Shown here piece by piece: positions 8,433 through 15,621 of a DNA stretch of 50,780 nucleotides. Every line of letters starts with the position of its first letter. Within the stretch, counting starts at the first letter, position 1. A model generated the notes under the pieces. The model did not search any database. It saw nothing but the letters and a program-made list of their open reading frames with translations, and was not told the DNA's origin. The position numbers were made by a program, and so were the translations under genes. This DNA comes from Xanthomonas floridensis (GTDB taxonomy: Bacteria > Pseudomonadota > Gammaproteobacteria > Xanthomonadales > Xanthomonadaceae), in NCBI RefSeq assembly GCF_001642575.1, contig NZ_LXNG01000025.1, forward strand, positions 1 to 50,780, read 5' to 3'.

Positions 8433-8853
8433 TGCCGTTGATGCGCAGGCGCTTGGCCTGGCAATGCAACTCCTGTTCAAGACTGACCGCAAGAGGTTCA
8501 GTATCGCAGCGGCTTATGTGTGGCTATGGCCTGCAATTCGCCTAGGCCAGCTCGTCACGATCGAAGACGAAGACGGGGTCTGGACCGGCTACGCCTTATG
8601 GGCTTATCTGACGCCTGAAACCGCCAGTCATTTGGTTCTGCAAGATCCGCCGTTCTTGCCAATTAGCGACTGGAACGAAGGTGATCAACTCTGGATCTTG
8701 GATTTCGTGGCTATGCCAGGGCATCACCGACGCCTGGCGAGAGCACTCCGGCATCGCTTGCGCCCTCACTTCAAGCAAGCGTATCGCTTGGTGCGAGATA
8801 AGACGGGCGCTATGCTGGGGACCAAGACCTACAGACTTCGCAAAGATAGCTGA
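8422..8853 (+). CDS. HlyC-family toxin-activating acyltransferase-like protein
   Basis: A 143-residue protein whose ATG lies inside the end of the preceding gene (11-bp overlap, so translation is probably coupled). It aligns along its length with HlyC: WPAIRLGQLVTIEDEDG against the HlyC 'PAIRxxQYVLLxxDD' segment, GYALWAYLTPE against 'YCSWANLSLE', DWNEGDQLWILDFVAMPGH against 'DWTSGDRKWFIDWIAPFGD' with the catalytic Asp kept, then a basic C-terminus. The usual HlyC His (in LHRDWP) appears absent; the matching stretch here is DRKRFS. HlyC enzymes acylate toxin lysines, and microcin relatives (MceI/MchD) help attach a siderophore. The target here is unknown. Confidence 0.7.
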   Translation: MQPNAVDAQALGLAMQLLFKTDRKRFSIAAAYVWLWPAIRLGQLVTIEDEDGVWTGYALWAYLTPETASHLVLQDPPFLPISDWNEGDQLWILDFVAMPGHHRRLARALRHRLRPHFKQAYRLVRDKTGAMLGTKTYRLRKDS

Positions 8854-8915
8854 GGAAGACACGTTGCTTCCTTGATACGAATGGACGAACCGAAGCGACA
8901 AGGCAGTTGCAGCCT

Positions 8916-10193
8916 ATGCACGAAGTGACATCAAGGTCGACCAAGGCCTGGACTGGATTTTTGTTCCTGGGCTTCGGTTCTGGTTTGCCCTATCCGCTGA
9001 TCGGCAGCACCTTAGGCTACTGGCTCAGCGAAAAGTCGCTTTCGATCGCAGTCATCGGTGCCTTGGCTTGGACCGCACTTCCCTACTCCCTCAAATTCCT
9101 ATGGGCCCGCCATCTCGACCAACGTCGTGCGCCGGCCGTTGGAAGCACCATGTCGCACCGTCAGGGCTGGATTGTCTTGTCTTCGGTCATGGTCGCCCTC
9201 TCCCTCCTGGGCCTTGTCCTGAGCGTCGTCACCGGTAGTCTGCCGCTCATTGCATTGAGCTCCGTCGCAGCCGCCCTTGGCGGTGCGACCCTGGATGCCT
9301 CAGTCGATGCGTTTCGCATCGAACAGGAGGCAGTGCACCAGCAGCCAGCCAAGCTCCTCACTGCCTATCAGTTTGGCTACCGCCTTGCTCTTCTGCTGAG
9401 CGACGGCCTAGTGTTCTTGCTCGCAGCGCGGCTGTCTTGGCAAGTTGCTTATGCCCTTCTGCTGCCCCTGATGTTGGTGCCCATCTGCGGAACGCTCTTT
9501 CTACAATCTCATCCCGATAGCGCCCGCACCCCAGATGCCACGGGTGCGGAGAAGCAAGGGGCTCCGTTGGTGTCGCTTCGACCCTCTACCCTCCAAGGAT
9601 GGATCGCGGTGGTCGTCTTCATCGGCTGCTATCGCCTACCGGACATTCTTCTGGGTCCCATGATCAATCCTTTCTTCCATGCCCTGGGCATTGGGAAGAC
9701 TGTGGTCGGGTCCCTCCATATCTGGCTTGGGATCCCAGCAGCCTTCCTGGGAATTTTGGCTGCAGGCACAAGCTTGAAGCGTATGTCTCTGGGCACGACC
9801 ATCCTTGTTGGCGCAGCTCTCCAAGCCTTTGCCCTCCTCGGTCTTGCATTGCTTTCGTCCAACGAACGGTCTGTTGAGTTGCTTTGGGCTAGCGTTATTC
9901 TTCAAAACCTTGCCAGTAGCTATACCGGCATCGCGTTGGTTGCTTACATGTCAAAGCTAGTCACACTCGGACGGGCAGGAGAGCACTACGCTTGGCTAAC
10001 AAGCTTCTACTCGATCTTCGGCAGGGTGCTTGCCGGCTTCTCAGGCCTTGCAGTGGCTTATCTCACCACACTCCATGGACAAAGCCTAGGCTATGGCACG
10101 TTTTTCATCGGCATCTGCTTGACTTGCGCGCCTGCCCTCCTCGTCTACTCCCTCATCGTTCGCAACACCCTGAGAGAGCGGCCGGATGCGTAG
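8916..10193 (+). CDS. MFS transporter, AmpG/RhtX-FptX-like
   Basis: A 425-residue membrane protein with about 12 hydrophobic helices. ATG 8916 is preferred over TTG 8907 because AAGGCAG is better spaced. The start GFLFLGFGSGLPYPLIGSTL and the loop ALPYSLKFLWARHLDQRRAP match the family containing the muropeptide permease AmpG and the siderophore importers RhtX/FptX ('LPYxxKFLWAPLxD'). It is the third + strand gene, 62 bp after the acyltransferase, suggesting an operon. Next to a siderophore-microcin-like maturation pair it may move a siderophore or related small molecule across the inner membrane. That role is inference; an ordinary permease carried along is the alternative. Confidence 0.75.
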   Translation: MHEVTSRSTKAWTGFLFLGFGSGLPYPLIGSTLGYWLSEKSLSIAVIGALAWTALPYSLKFLWARHLDQRRAPAVGSTMSHRQGWIVLSSVMVALSLLGLVLSVVTGSLPLIALSSVAAALGGATLDASVDAFRIEQEAVHQQPAKLLTAYQFGYRLALLLSDGLVFLLAARLSWQVAYALLLPLMLVPICGTLFLQSHPDSARTPDATGAEKQGAPLVSLRPSTLQGWIAVVVFIGCYRLPDILLGPMINPFFHALGIGKTVVGSLHIWLGIPAAFLGILAAGTSLKRMSLGTTILVGAALQAFALLGLALLSSNERSVELLWASVILQNLASSYTGIALVAYMSKLVTLGRAGEHYAWLTSFYSIFGRVLAGFSGLAVAYLTTLHGQSLGYGTFFIGICLTCAPALLVYSLIVRNTLRERPDA

Positions 10194-10292
10194 TGCCATC
10201 ACGCTGTCGCCTCCAATGCCCACAGCGGCTACTTATGACGATGTATTGCCTGAACTCATCCTTTTACGCCAAACGTGTTGGTTGCTCATCTC

Positions 10293-10332
10293 GGCGCTAG
10301 CCAATTAGATAGATGCCTAATTGGCTAGCGCC
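10293..10332. repeat. perfect 16-bp inverted repeat between convergent operons
   Basis: GGCGCTAGCCAATTAG, an 8-base loop ATAGATGC, then CTAATTGGCTAGCGCC. It sits between the stop of the + strand transporter and that of the - strand candidate immunity gene. Neither side has a T-run, so it is an atypical bidirectional terminator or a recombination/processing site. Confidence 0.8.
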
Positions 10333-10342
10333 AGCAAACCGC

Positions 10343-10867
10343 TTAGTTTCGACTTCTCGTGAGCCCAAGCAAGCACTCACTCTTCGAGCTCGCTTTCACA
10401 TACACAGACGTTCCACCAAGATCGGTTTTGTAGAAAACCTCCTTGCCGGCATCGGAGAGTGGCGCGTGGGGATTGGGTGGTAGGACATATGGAGTGAGCG
10501 CAAATTTCTGCTTGATCTTAGACACCTCATAACAGCGTCCGGGCGTCAATTCCATATACGCAAAGCTCACTCCTTTGTCGAGCTCAGGTGGAACCCTGAA
10601 CTCAACGAAGGAGACTCCATATTGATCCTTTGTCTTCAACGCGGCTGAACGAAAAGCAATGTTCAATGACCGGCTTGAACTTACTTGCCGAAATTCACTG
10701 AGGCCGATATCACGGAAAGTTTCATAGTCGACTGGCTTAGCAGAATCATAAAACTTACTAACGATCTCATCCAAACTCAATTGAGAGTCCTTATTTTCAG
10801 CATGCGCACTCATAGTCACAGCAAAATTAAGGATTACCAGAAACGCCATTTTTTTTGAAACAAACAT
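10343..10867 (-). CDS. periplasmic protein, candidate immunity to exported metallopeptidase
   Basis: 174 residues. The ATG at 10867 is chosen because AAGGTGG lies 6 bases upstream; the longer frame to 10909 lacks such a site. A Sec signal peptide is clear: MFVSKKMAFLVILNFAVTMS followed by AHA|EN, with cleavage after Ala23. The mature part has two Cys (in GRCYEV and SKSECLLG) that could form a disulfide, and no known family is recognised. It is encoded 41 bp after the metallopeptidase-like gene on the same strand. A periplasmic protein right after a bacteriocin-type gene is the usual place for immunity, and a disulfide-bonded inhibitor fits. Function is inferred from position only. Confidence 0.6.
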   Translation of the reverse strand: MFVSKKMAFLVILNFAVTMSAHAENKDSQLSLDEIVSKFYDSAKPVDYETFRDIGLSEFRQVSSSRSLNIAFRSAALKTKDQYGVSFVEFRVPPELDKGVSFAYMELTPGRCYEVSKIKQKFALTPYVLPPNPHAPLSDAGKEVFYKTDLGGTSVYVKASSKSECLLGLTRSRN

Positions 10868-10908
10868 ATCAGCCACCTTCTGAAATTTAATATCTATACA
10901 CCACGCCA

Positions 10909-11703
10909 TTAGCCCCCAGAGGTTTTCCTACTGTCCCAATAGTTCCCGTAGTATTGCTCATAGCTAATATCATCAGCCTTATTATCAGGAGTTCCATTCA
11001 CATCGATATGCTCGCCATTCCTGAAAGACTCGCCGATTTGCGCTGAAGCAGCGTCCCAGTTTATCTGACCGGCCTGATATGCGTCATATGTCGCATTGTA
11101 AGAAGCCACATTGGCGGGATCTGCGGCAATGTTGAAAGCGACACCCTGTGCGGTAAGCTCTCTCTGGACCGCGATTGAGTAGATTGTTGCTTCACCTTCA
11201 GTTGCTAGACCCATATTAATGGCTGATGCTCGATCTGTAACCGTGTTCCACTCCCCATCGAAAAGCGTATGCCCTAATTCATGTGTTAGTTGGGATGCTG
11301 TATCACTGGGGTTAGAATACATTTTTACGTAAACTGTTCCACCGCCAGTAGCAAGAGGATCCGTATGAGAATAACCATCAGTGGCCACTATATTGAAACC
11401 CTTCGCTTGCGCCAGCTGAACCAGCCCTTCCAAGGTTGCTGACTTATTGACGAGGATATCCACCTCTGCTCCGAGATCAGTCGTCGTATTTTTGTCCGTT
11501 GGATTCGGCAGTCCACCCCCGCCTCCACCACTGGGCGGTGGTGTCGGGAACTCAATCGGCGGAGAGGGTGGAAGCGTCGGTGGCCCCGAAGGCGGCGGGT
11601 TAACAACCACTGGGGGCAGCGTGGGCGGCTCGCTTGGATCGACATCCGCAGCGGCGGCGGCACCTGCCACTAAGAATAGCTCTTCATTTGTCAGCTCTCT
11701 CAT
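10909..11703 (-). CDS. metallopeptidase-like protein with microcin-type GA leader
   Basis: 264 residues. The N-terminus MRELTNEELFLVAGA is a double-glycine-type leader of class II microcins (consensus MRxLTxxExxxVxGG/GA), with expected C39 cleavage after Gly14-Ala15. A Pro/Gly-rich linker (~22-68) follows, then a globular domain with HELGHTLFDGE (HExxH, 141-145) and, 24 residues later, ATEGEA (Glu169 or Glu171), which fits the third zinc ligand of gluzincin-like peptidases. The C39-type exporter and adaptor genes lie directly upstream on the same strand, and a signal-peptide protein follows. It is far larger than ordinary microcins (usually under 100 residues). An exported peptidoglycan- or protein-cleaving toxin is the likeliest role; no catalytic test or relative is known to me. 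Confidence 0.75.
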   Translation of the reverse strand: MRELTNEELFLVAGAAAAADVDPSEPPTLPPVVVNPPPSGPPTLPPSPPIEFPTPPPSGGGGGGLPNPTDKNTTTDLGAEVDILVNKSATLEGLVQLAQAKGFNIVATDGYSHTDPLATGGGTVYVKMYSNPSDTASQLTHELGHTLFDGEWNTVTDRASAINMGLATEGEATIYSIAVQRELTAQGVAFNIAADPANVASYNATYDAYQAGQINWDAASAQIGESFRNGEHIDVNGTPDNKADDISYEQYYGNYWDSRKTSGG

Positions 11704-11805
11704 TACAGCACTCCATACTATGTGTTTAATTTTGTCCCAGTCATTCCCACTATCGACTTCTCAATAACGCCCCTCCCTTTGAATTAATTAATAAGCACTG
11801 ATTGC

Positions 11806-14022
11806 TCATTGTTGCTTGGACTTTTCAGTAGTTTCCGCTGCATCGCTCTTTTCAGATGCTCTTGGCTGCTCTTTGATCAAGGGCCTTAGAGTTCCGCCCA
11901 CGAAGAGATAGTGCATGTCGCACATCCGAGAGATGTTCTTGTCATGCGTCACAATGACTGTGGTTGCGCCGATACTCTTGATGTTCTTCATCAGCTGTAT
12001 GCCCATCTGCTCATCAACCCCAGTCGTTGGCTCATCCATCAACAACAACTTAGTGCGCCTGTAGAAGGCTCTGGCCAAGAAGATCCGTTGTTTCTGACCA
12101 CCTGACAGCGTGTTTCCCAAATCGCCGACTCTGGTGTTGAAGCCCATTGGCATGCGCTGTATATCGTCGTGGATGCATGCCAATTTCGCAGCCTGCACGA
12201 GACGTTCTTGGTCAATGTGCTCATCAAACATAGAGATGTTTTCCGCCAGTGTTCCGGACAACAGATTGTCACCCTGCATCACGATGCTGACCTTGCTTCG
12301 GTAGCTCGACTTTCCCACTTTGCGCAGATCCTCTCCATTGACTAAGAAGTCCCCGACTTGAAGATCTTCAAGTCCCGCCAGAACGCGGATGAGTGTGGTC
12401 TTACCCACGCCTGAGTTCCCGACAATTGCAATCACCTGGCCTGCCGGGGCCCTGAGCTGCAAAGCACTCATGATCCACTTGTCCGTGGACGAGTAGCGGA
12501 AGTAGCCGTTGACGATCCCAATGGCGGGTGCAGCATCCTCCACCGCGCCGTTGCCGTGCAAAAACGACTCAGGCTCGCTGTGGGTGATGTCTGAAATCCG
12601 CTCGGTGTGCAAGCGAAGCAGACGGAGCTGCATCAAGTAGTCAGCCAAGTTGATGCTGCGCTGGCTGAACTGGGTCGCATAGATCAGAAAGACCGTCAGC
12701 ACCCCGACCGTCATATCCCCACTGAGCACCAGCCGGGTGCCTTCCCAAATTACAAAGATGCGGCACAGGCCCTGGATGAGAAGCTGGACAGAATCAAAAC
12801 CAATGCGGATCCGCTCAGCCCCGATGGTCGCGTTAGTCGCTTTCGCGCTGTAGTTCGTGAAGCGCGACGCCCAAAGCGCTGACTTGTTGAACAGTTTGAT
12901 GGGCTGGATGCTTCGGACCGTTTCGTAGAGCAAGCTTTGCCGGCGTGCATCGATGTTGATCTGGTCGAGGTTGGCCTCTTTGAGTTTGGCGTAGTAGGCG
13001 TAGCGCGAACCCACATAGGCGATGGTGAAAGCCAACAAGGCGAAGGAAAGCGGCGCGTCGTAGCTCATCAAGAGCAACAACATGAGGAAAGACATCACCC
13101 CATCAATGACCGCTTCCAGCATCTTCGTCGTGAGTGACTGCTGGATGGAGTAGATCGACTGGAAGCGACTTGAAATGTCCCCGGTATGCCGCTTCACGAA
13201 ATACGACTGGGGTAGCGACACCAGATGACGGAACAAGTTGCTACTCCACCGCAAGCCGGTGGTGGAAGAGATCCACAGCAAGGTCCATTTCCTGGCAACG
13301 GTCAAGACCAGTTGGACCAAGAGCACGATCGAAAAGCCGATCGCCAATGTGGTGACCAAGCCATCGTCCTTGACACTGAGCACCTGATCCATGGTCAGTC
13401 TCAGGTATTGCGGCGCAATCAGCGCGCAGCCTTCCAAGAACAGCGCCAAGATGCCCACGCCCCAGAACGCGGGCACCAGGGACCGAAGCGAGCCTGCCAG
13501 ATCGCGAAGCGATACCGACGGCACACTCTTGATCTTCTTGAAGGCCGGGCCGGGATGCGCCTCTAACGCAATACCGCTAAAGAGCTCATCGAACTCATCG
13601 AGCTTGATTTTTTTGACGCCGGTTGCAGGATCGCTGATGTGCACGTGTCCGCCCCGCACAGCCGTCAGCACGACAAAGTGCCCGTGGTGCAGATGGACCA
13701 TGCAAGGCAGCGATAGCTTGGGAAGTTCGTAAAGCTCCAAGCGAAGCGGACGCGTTGTGAGCCCGTTGGCATCAGCAATTTCAATCAGAGACGCAAGCGT
13801 TGCCCCACTGGTTGACACCGTAAAGCGGTTGCGAAGCTCCCCGAGGCTCGTTTCATGACCGTAGTAGGAAAGCAGCATCGCAATGCAGGCCAGGCCGCAC
13901 TCGCTCGACTCAGTTTGGCGGATATGCGGAACACGGCGCTTCGAGGAGAACACCAGGCTTGGTTCGGCAGAGCGATCCGGCTCGGCATCGCCATTGGCGG
14001 ATGGTGTCAAGACATCCTTCAT
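11806..14022 (-). CDS. C39-peptidase ABC exporter (CvaB/LagD type)
   Basis: A 738-residue inner-membrane transporter that cleaves double-glycine leaders and exports the cargo. Domain order is peptidase C39 first, with QTESSECGLACIAMLL carrying the catalytic Cys, HLHHGHFVVL the His and ISDPATG the Asp; then a six-helix transmembrane region (~165-460); then the ATPase with Walker A GNSGVGKTT, signature LSGGQKQR, Walker B LLLMDEPT and switch VTHDK. All catalytic residues are present. Its start codon overlaps the HlyD stop in an ATGA. The leader-bearing metallopeptidase gene 102 bp downstream is the evident cargo; with HlyD and a TolC-like porin it would form a one-step exporter. Confidence 0.93.
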   Translation of the reverse strand: MKDVLTPSANGDAEPDRSAEPSLVFSSKRRVPHIRQTESSECGLACIAMLLSYYGHETSLGELRNRFTVSTSGATLASLIEIADANGLTTRPLRLELYELPKLSLPCMVHLHHGHFVVLTAVRGGHVHISDPATGVKKIKLDEFDELFSGIALEAHPGPAFKKIKSVPSVSLRDLAGSLRSLVPAFWGVGILALFLEGCALIAPQYLRLTMDQVLSVKDDGLVTTLAIGFSIVLLVQLVLTVARKWTLLWISSTTGLRWSSNLFRHLVSLPQSYFVKRHTGDISSRFQSIYSIQQSLTTKMLEAVIDGVMSFLMLLLLMSYDAPLSFALLAFTIAYVGSRYAYYAKLKEANLDQINIDARRQSLLYETVRSIQPIKLFNKSALWASRFTNYSAKATNATIGAERIRIGFDSVQLLIQGLCRIFVIWEGTRLVLSGDMTVGVLTVFLIYATQFSQRSINLADYLMQLRLLRLHTERISDITHSEPESFLHGNGAVEDAAPAIGIVNGYFRYSSTDKWIMSALQLRAPAGQVIAIVGNSGVGKTTLIRVLAGLEDLQVGDFLVNGEDLRKVGKSSYRSKVSIVMQGDNLLSGTLAENISMFDEHIDQERLVQAAKLACIHDDIQRMPMGFNTRVGDLGNTLSGGQKQRIFLARAFYRRTKLLLMDEPTTGVDEQMGIQLMKNIKSIGATTVIVTHDKNISRMCDMHYLFVGGTLRPLIKEQPRASEKSDAAETTEKSKQQ

Positions 14023-15317
14023 CGCTTTTCACCCGTCAAGCGTGAGCCCATCGTTTGGAAGGGGTCAAACATCCACTCCCAAATCTTGCGGCCTTCCAAA
14101 ATCAGTTCCGCATCCACTTCCATCCCCGGCAGGAAGGACTTCGCTTCTTGGGCGACTCCGATGGTTTGAGAAGGCAAGGCCACCTTGGCGGTGTAAACCG
14201 GCTCAGTAGGCGACTGGCGACCATAGCGGCGCTCCAACTCACCGAGCGGACTCGTTTGCGTCGACAGCGATGCAATGCGCCCCTGGATGACACCATACTT
14301 TGCTTTCGGGAATGCGGCGATGTTAAGCAGCACCTCGGTGCCGACCGTCACATGTCCGATGGCTCTTGAAGGAATGAGGATTTCAGCTTCAAACACCGAC
14401 TCACTTGGGGTGATCGATGCAATGATCGAGTCGGTGCCTATGCGCTGACCTTGGGATGCATAGATCGCTGCGACTGTGCCGCTCAAGGGTGAGGTGATGG
14501 TCTGCAGCCGGTCGGACTTGGCTCTGGCAACTTGATCTTCGATCGTGGATTTCTCGCGCTCGATTTCACTTGCTTGCCTGCTGGCCGTCGTCTTTATCTC
14601 GGTGATTTCACCCAGCAAAGAGGCACGTTGATTGCGAAGTGTGGACTGCTGCGCGCGGGCATCTTGGATCTGCGCCTCTGCATCCAAGAGAGCGTTTTCG
14701 TAGGTGAGGTAGGTGTATTTGGACACATACTTCTCAGCAAGCAGGGGCTCGATGGTCTTCAAAAGTTCTTGGTTCTTGGCATATTTCTTTTCCAAGATTG
14801 AGATCTTGCGAGCGACTTCCTGCATCGCACCGCTCGTTTCTTCGACTTGACGCGTCAGTTCCCGCTCGCGCTGGCCGGAAAAGTCATGCGCCTGCAATTG
14901 CTCCTTGGTCAGCTCTTCTGATCGGTTGAGCGCACGCTTGATCGTCTCATCGGACAAAGAGCGACCCGCTTCGTCGGTGATGTCGGCTGACAGCTCCGCA
15001 AGCACTTGACCCTTCTTGGCCAAGGCATTGGGCTTCAATGTCGTTGACAGGATGAGCCCAGGCGTTCCACTGCGGATGTCCACTCGGCCATGCGTCGAGA
15101 TGATCTGGCCTGATACATGCTCCCGCTTGGAGTAGGACGCGGTCAGAACAAACGTGGCCAGCAAGAGGAAAAGCGCACAGCCACAGCCAATCCAGATCCG
15201 GATGGACGAGGGAAACGCATCTTTTAGGTCGCCGAGTGTGGAAGTTGTCTCTGGCCCCTTCCGCTTGCGAAAGAGCGGTTGTTCTGCGTCATCCGTCTGA
15301 GCTGATTCGCTATCCAT
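14019..15317 (-). CDS. HlyD/CvaA-family secretion adaptor
   Basis: A 433-residue periplasmic adaptor linking the ABC exporter to an outer-membrane channel. The ATG at 15317 (MDSESAQTDDAEQ) is preferred over a start ten codons earlier. A short cytosolic N-terminus is followed by one transmembrane helix (IWIGCGCALFLLLATFVL), a lipoyl-like half (VSGQIISTHGRVDIRSGTPG), a long coiled coil rich in Glu/Gln/Lys (~130-260) and a C-terminal beta barrel (PLSGTVAAIYASQGQRIG). It is the first gene of the exporter pair, overlaps the ABC gene by 4 bp, and its promoter should lie in 15318-15621, a stretch with no gene. Confidence 0.9.
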   Translation of the reverse strand: MDSESAQTDDAEQPLFRKRKGPETTSTLGDLKDAFPSSIRIWIGCGCALFLLLATFVLTASYSKREHVSGQIISTHGRVDIRSGTPGLILSTTLKPNALAKKGQVLAELSADITDEAGRSLSDETIKRALNRSEELTKEQLQAHDFSGQRERELTRQVEETSGAMQEVARKISILEKKYAKNQELLKTIEPLLAEKYVSKYTYLTYENALLDAEAQIQDARAQQSTLRNQRASLLGEITEIKTTASRQASEIEREKSTIEDQVARAKSDRLQTITSPLSGTVAAIYASQGQRIGTDSIIASITPSESVFEAEILIPSRAIGHVTVGTEVLLNIAAFPKAKYGVIQGRIASLSTQTSPLGELERRYGRQSPTEPVYTAKVALPSQTIGVAQEAKSFLPGMEVDAELILEGRKIWEWMFDPFQTMGSRLTGEKR

Positions 15318-15621
15318 AGCACCTACACTTCGAGATCTACTGCACAACTTGCGTGAGTTGAGGCTACCCGCGCAGACATTAAAATTACATTTGCGTTTTG
15401 TTGATCTGGCGTTGGCATTGGCGCCAAACCTAAGTTTGCAAGCCCCACGTTATTGCTTTTTCAGCAACCAAGGGTTGCGTCAAGCGAAGGTGTGTTGCGC
15501 AAAGCGCAGCCGCACATTGCGGAGTCGGACCACGGCAGATAGCGCACAAAACGCGTCAACATCAACTTAGAGCAGGTGCTGCTCCCAATCGTTATCAAGC
15601 CGATCCTAGGCTTCCACCACG

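Noticed and set aside
11500..11660. Repetitive Pro/Gly-rich coding DNA that could be taken for a separate repeat element
   Set aside because: It is the linker of the metallopeptidase-like protein, imperfect and in frame; no independent repeat unit.
10194..15621. A second, small classical microcin precursor gene
   Set aside because: Gaps and both strands were read for another MRxL...GG/GA leader; none was found, so the 264-aa protein is the only visible cargo.
15318..15621. A gene in the 304-bp gap between the adaptor and effector genes
   Set aside because: Only a 73-codon + strand frame without start signals; the stretch is more likely the promoter region of the exporter operon.
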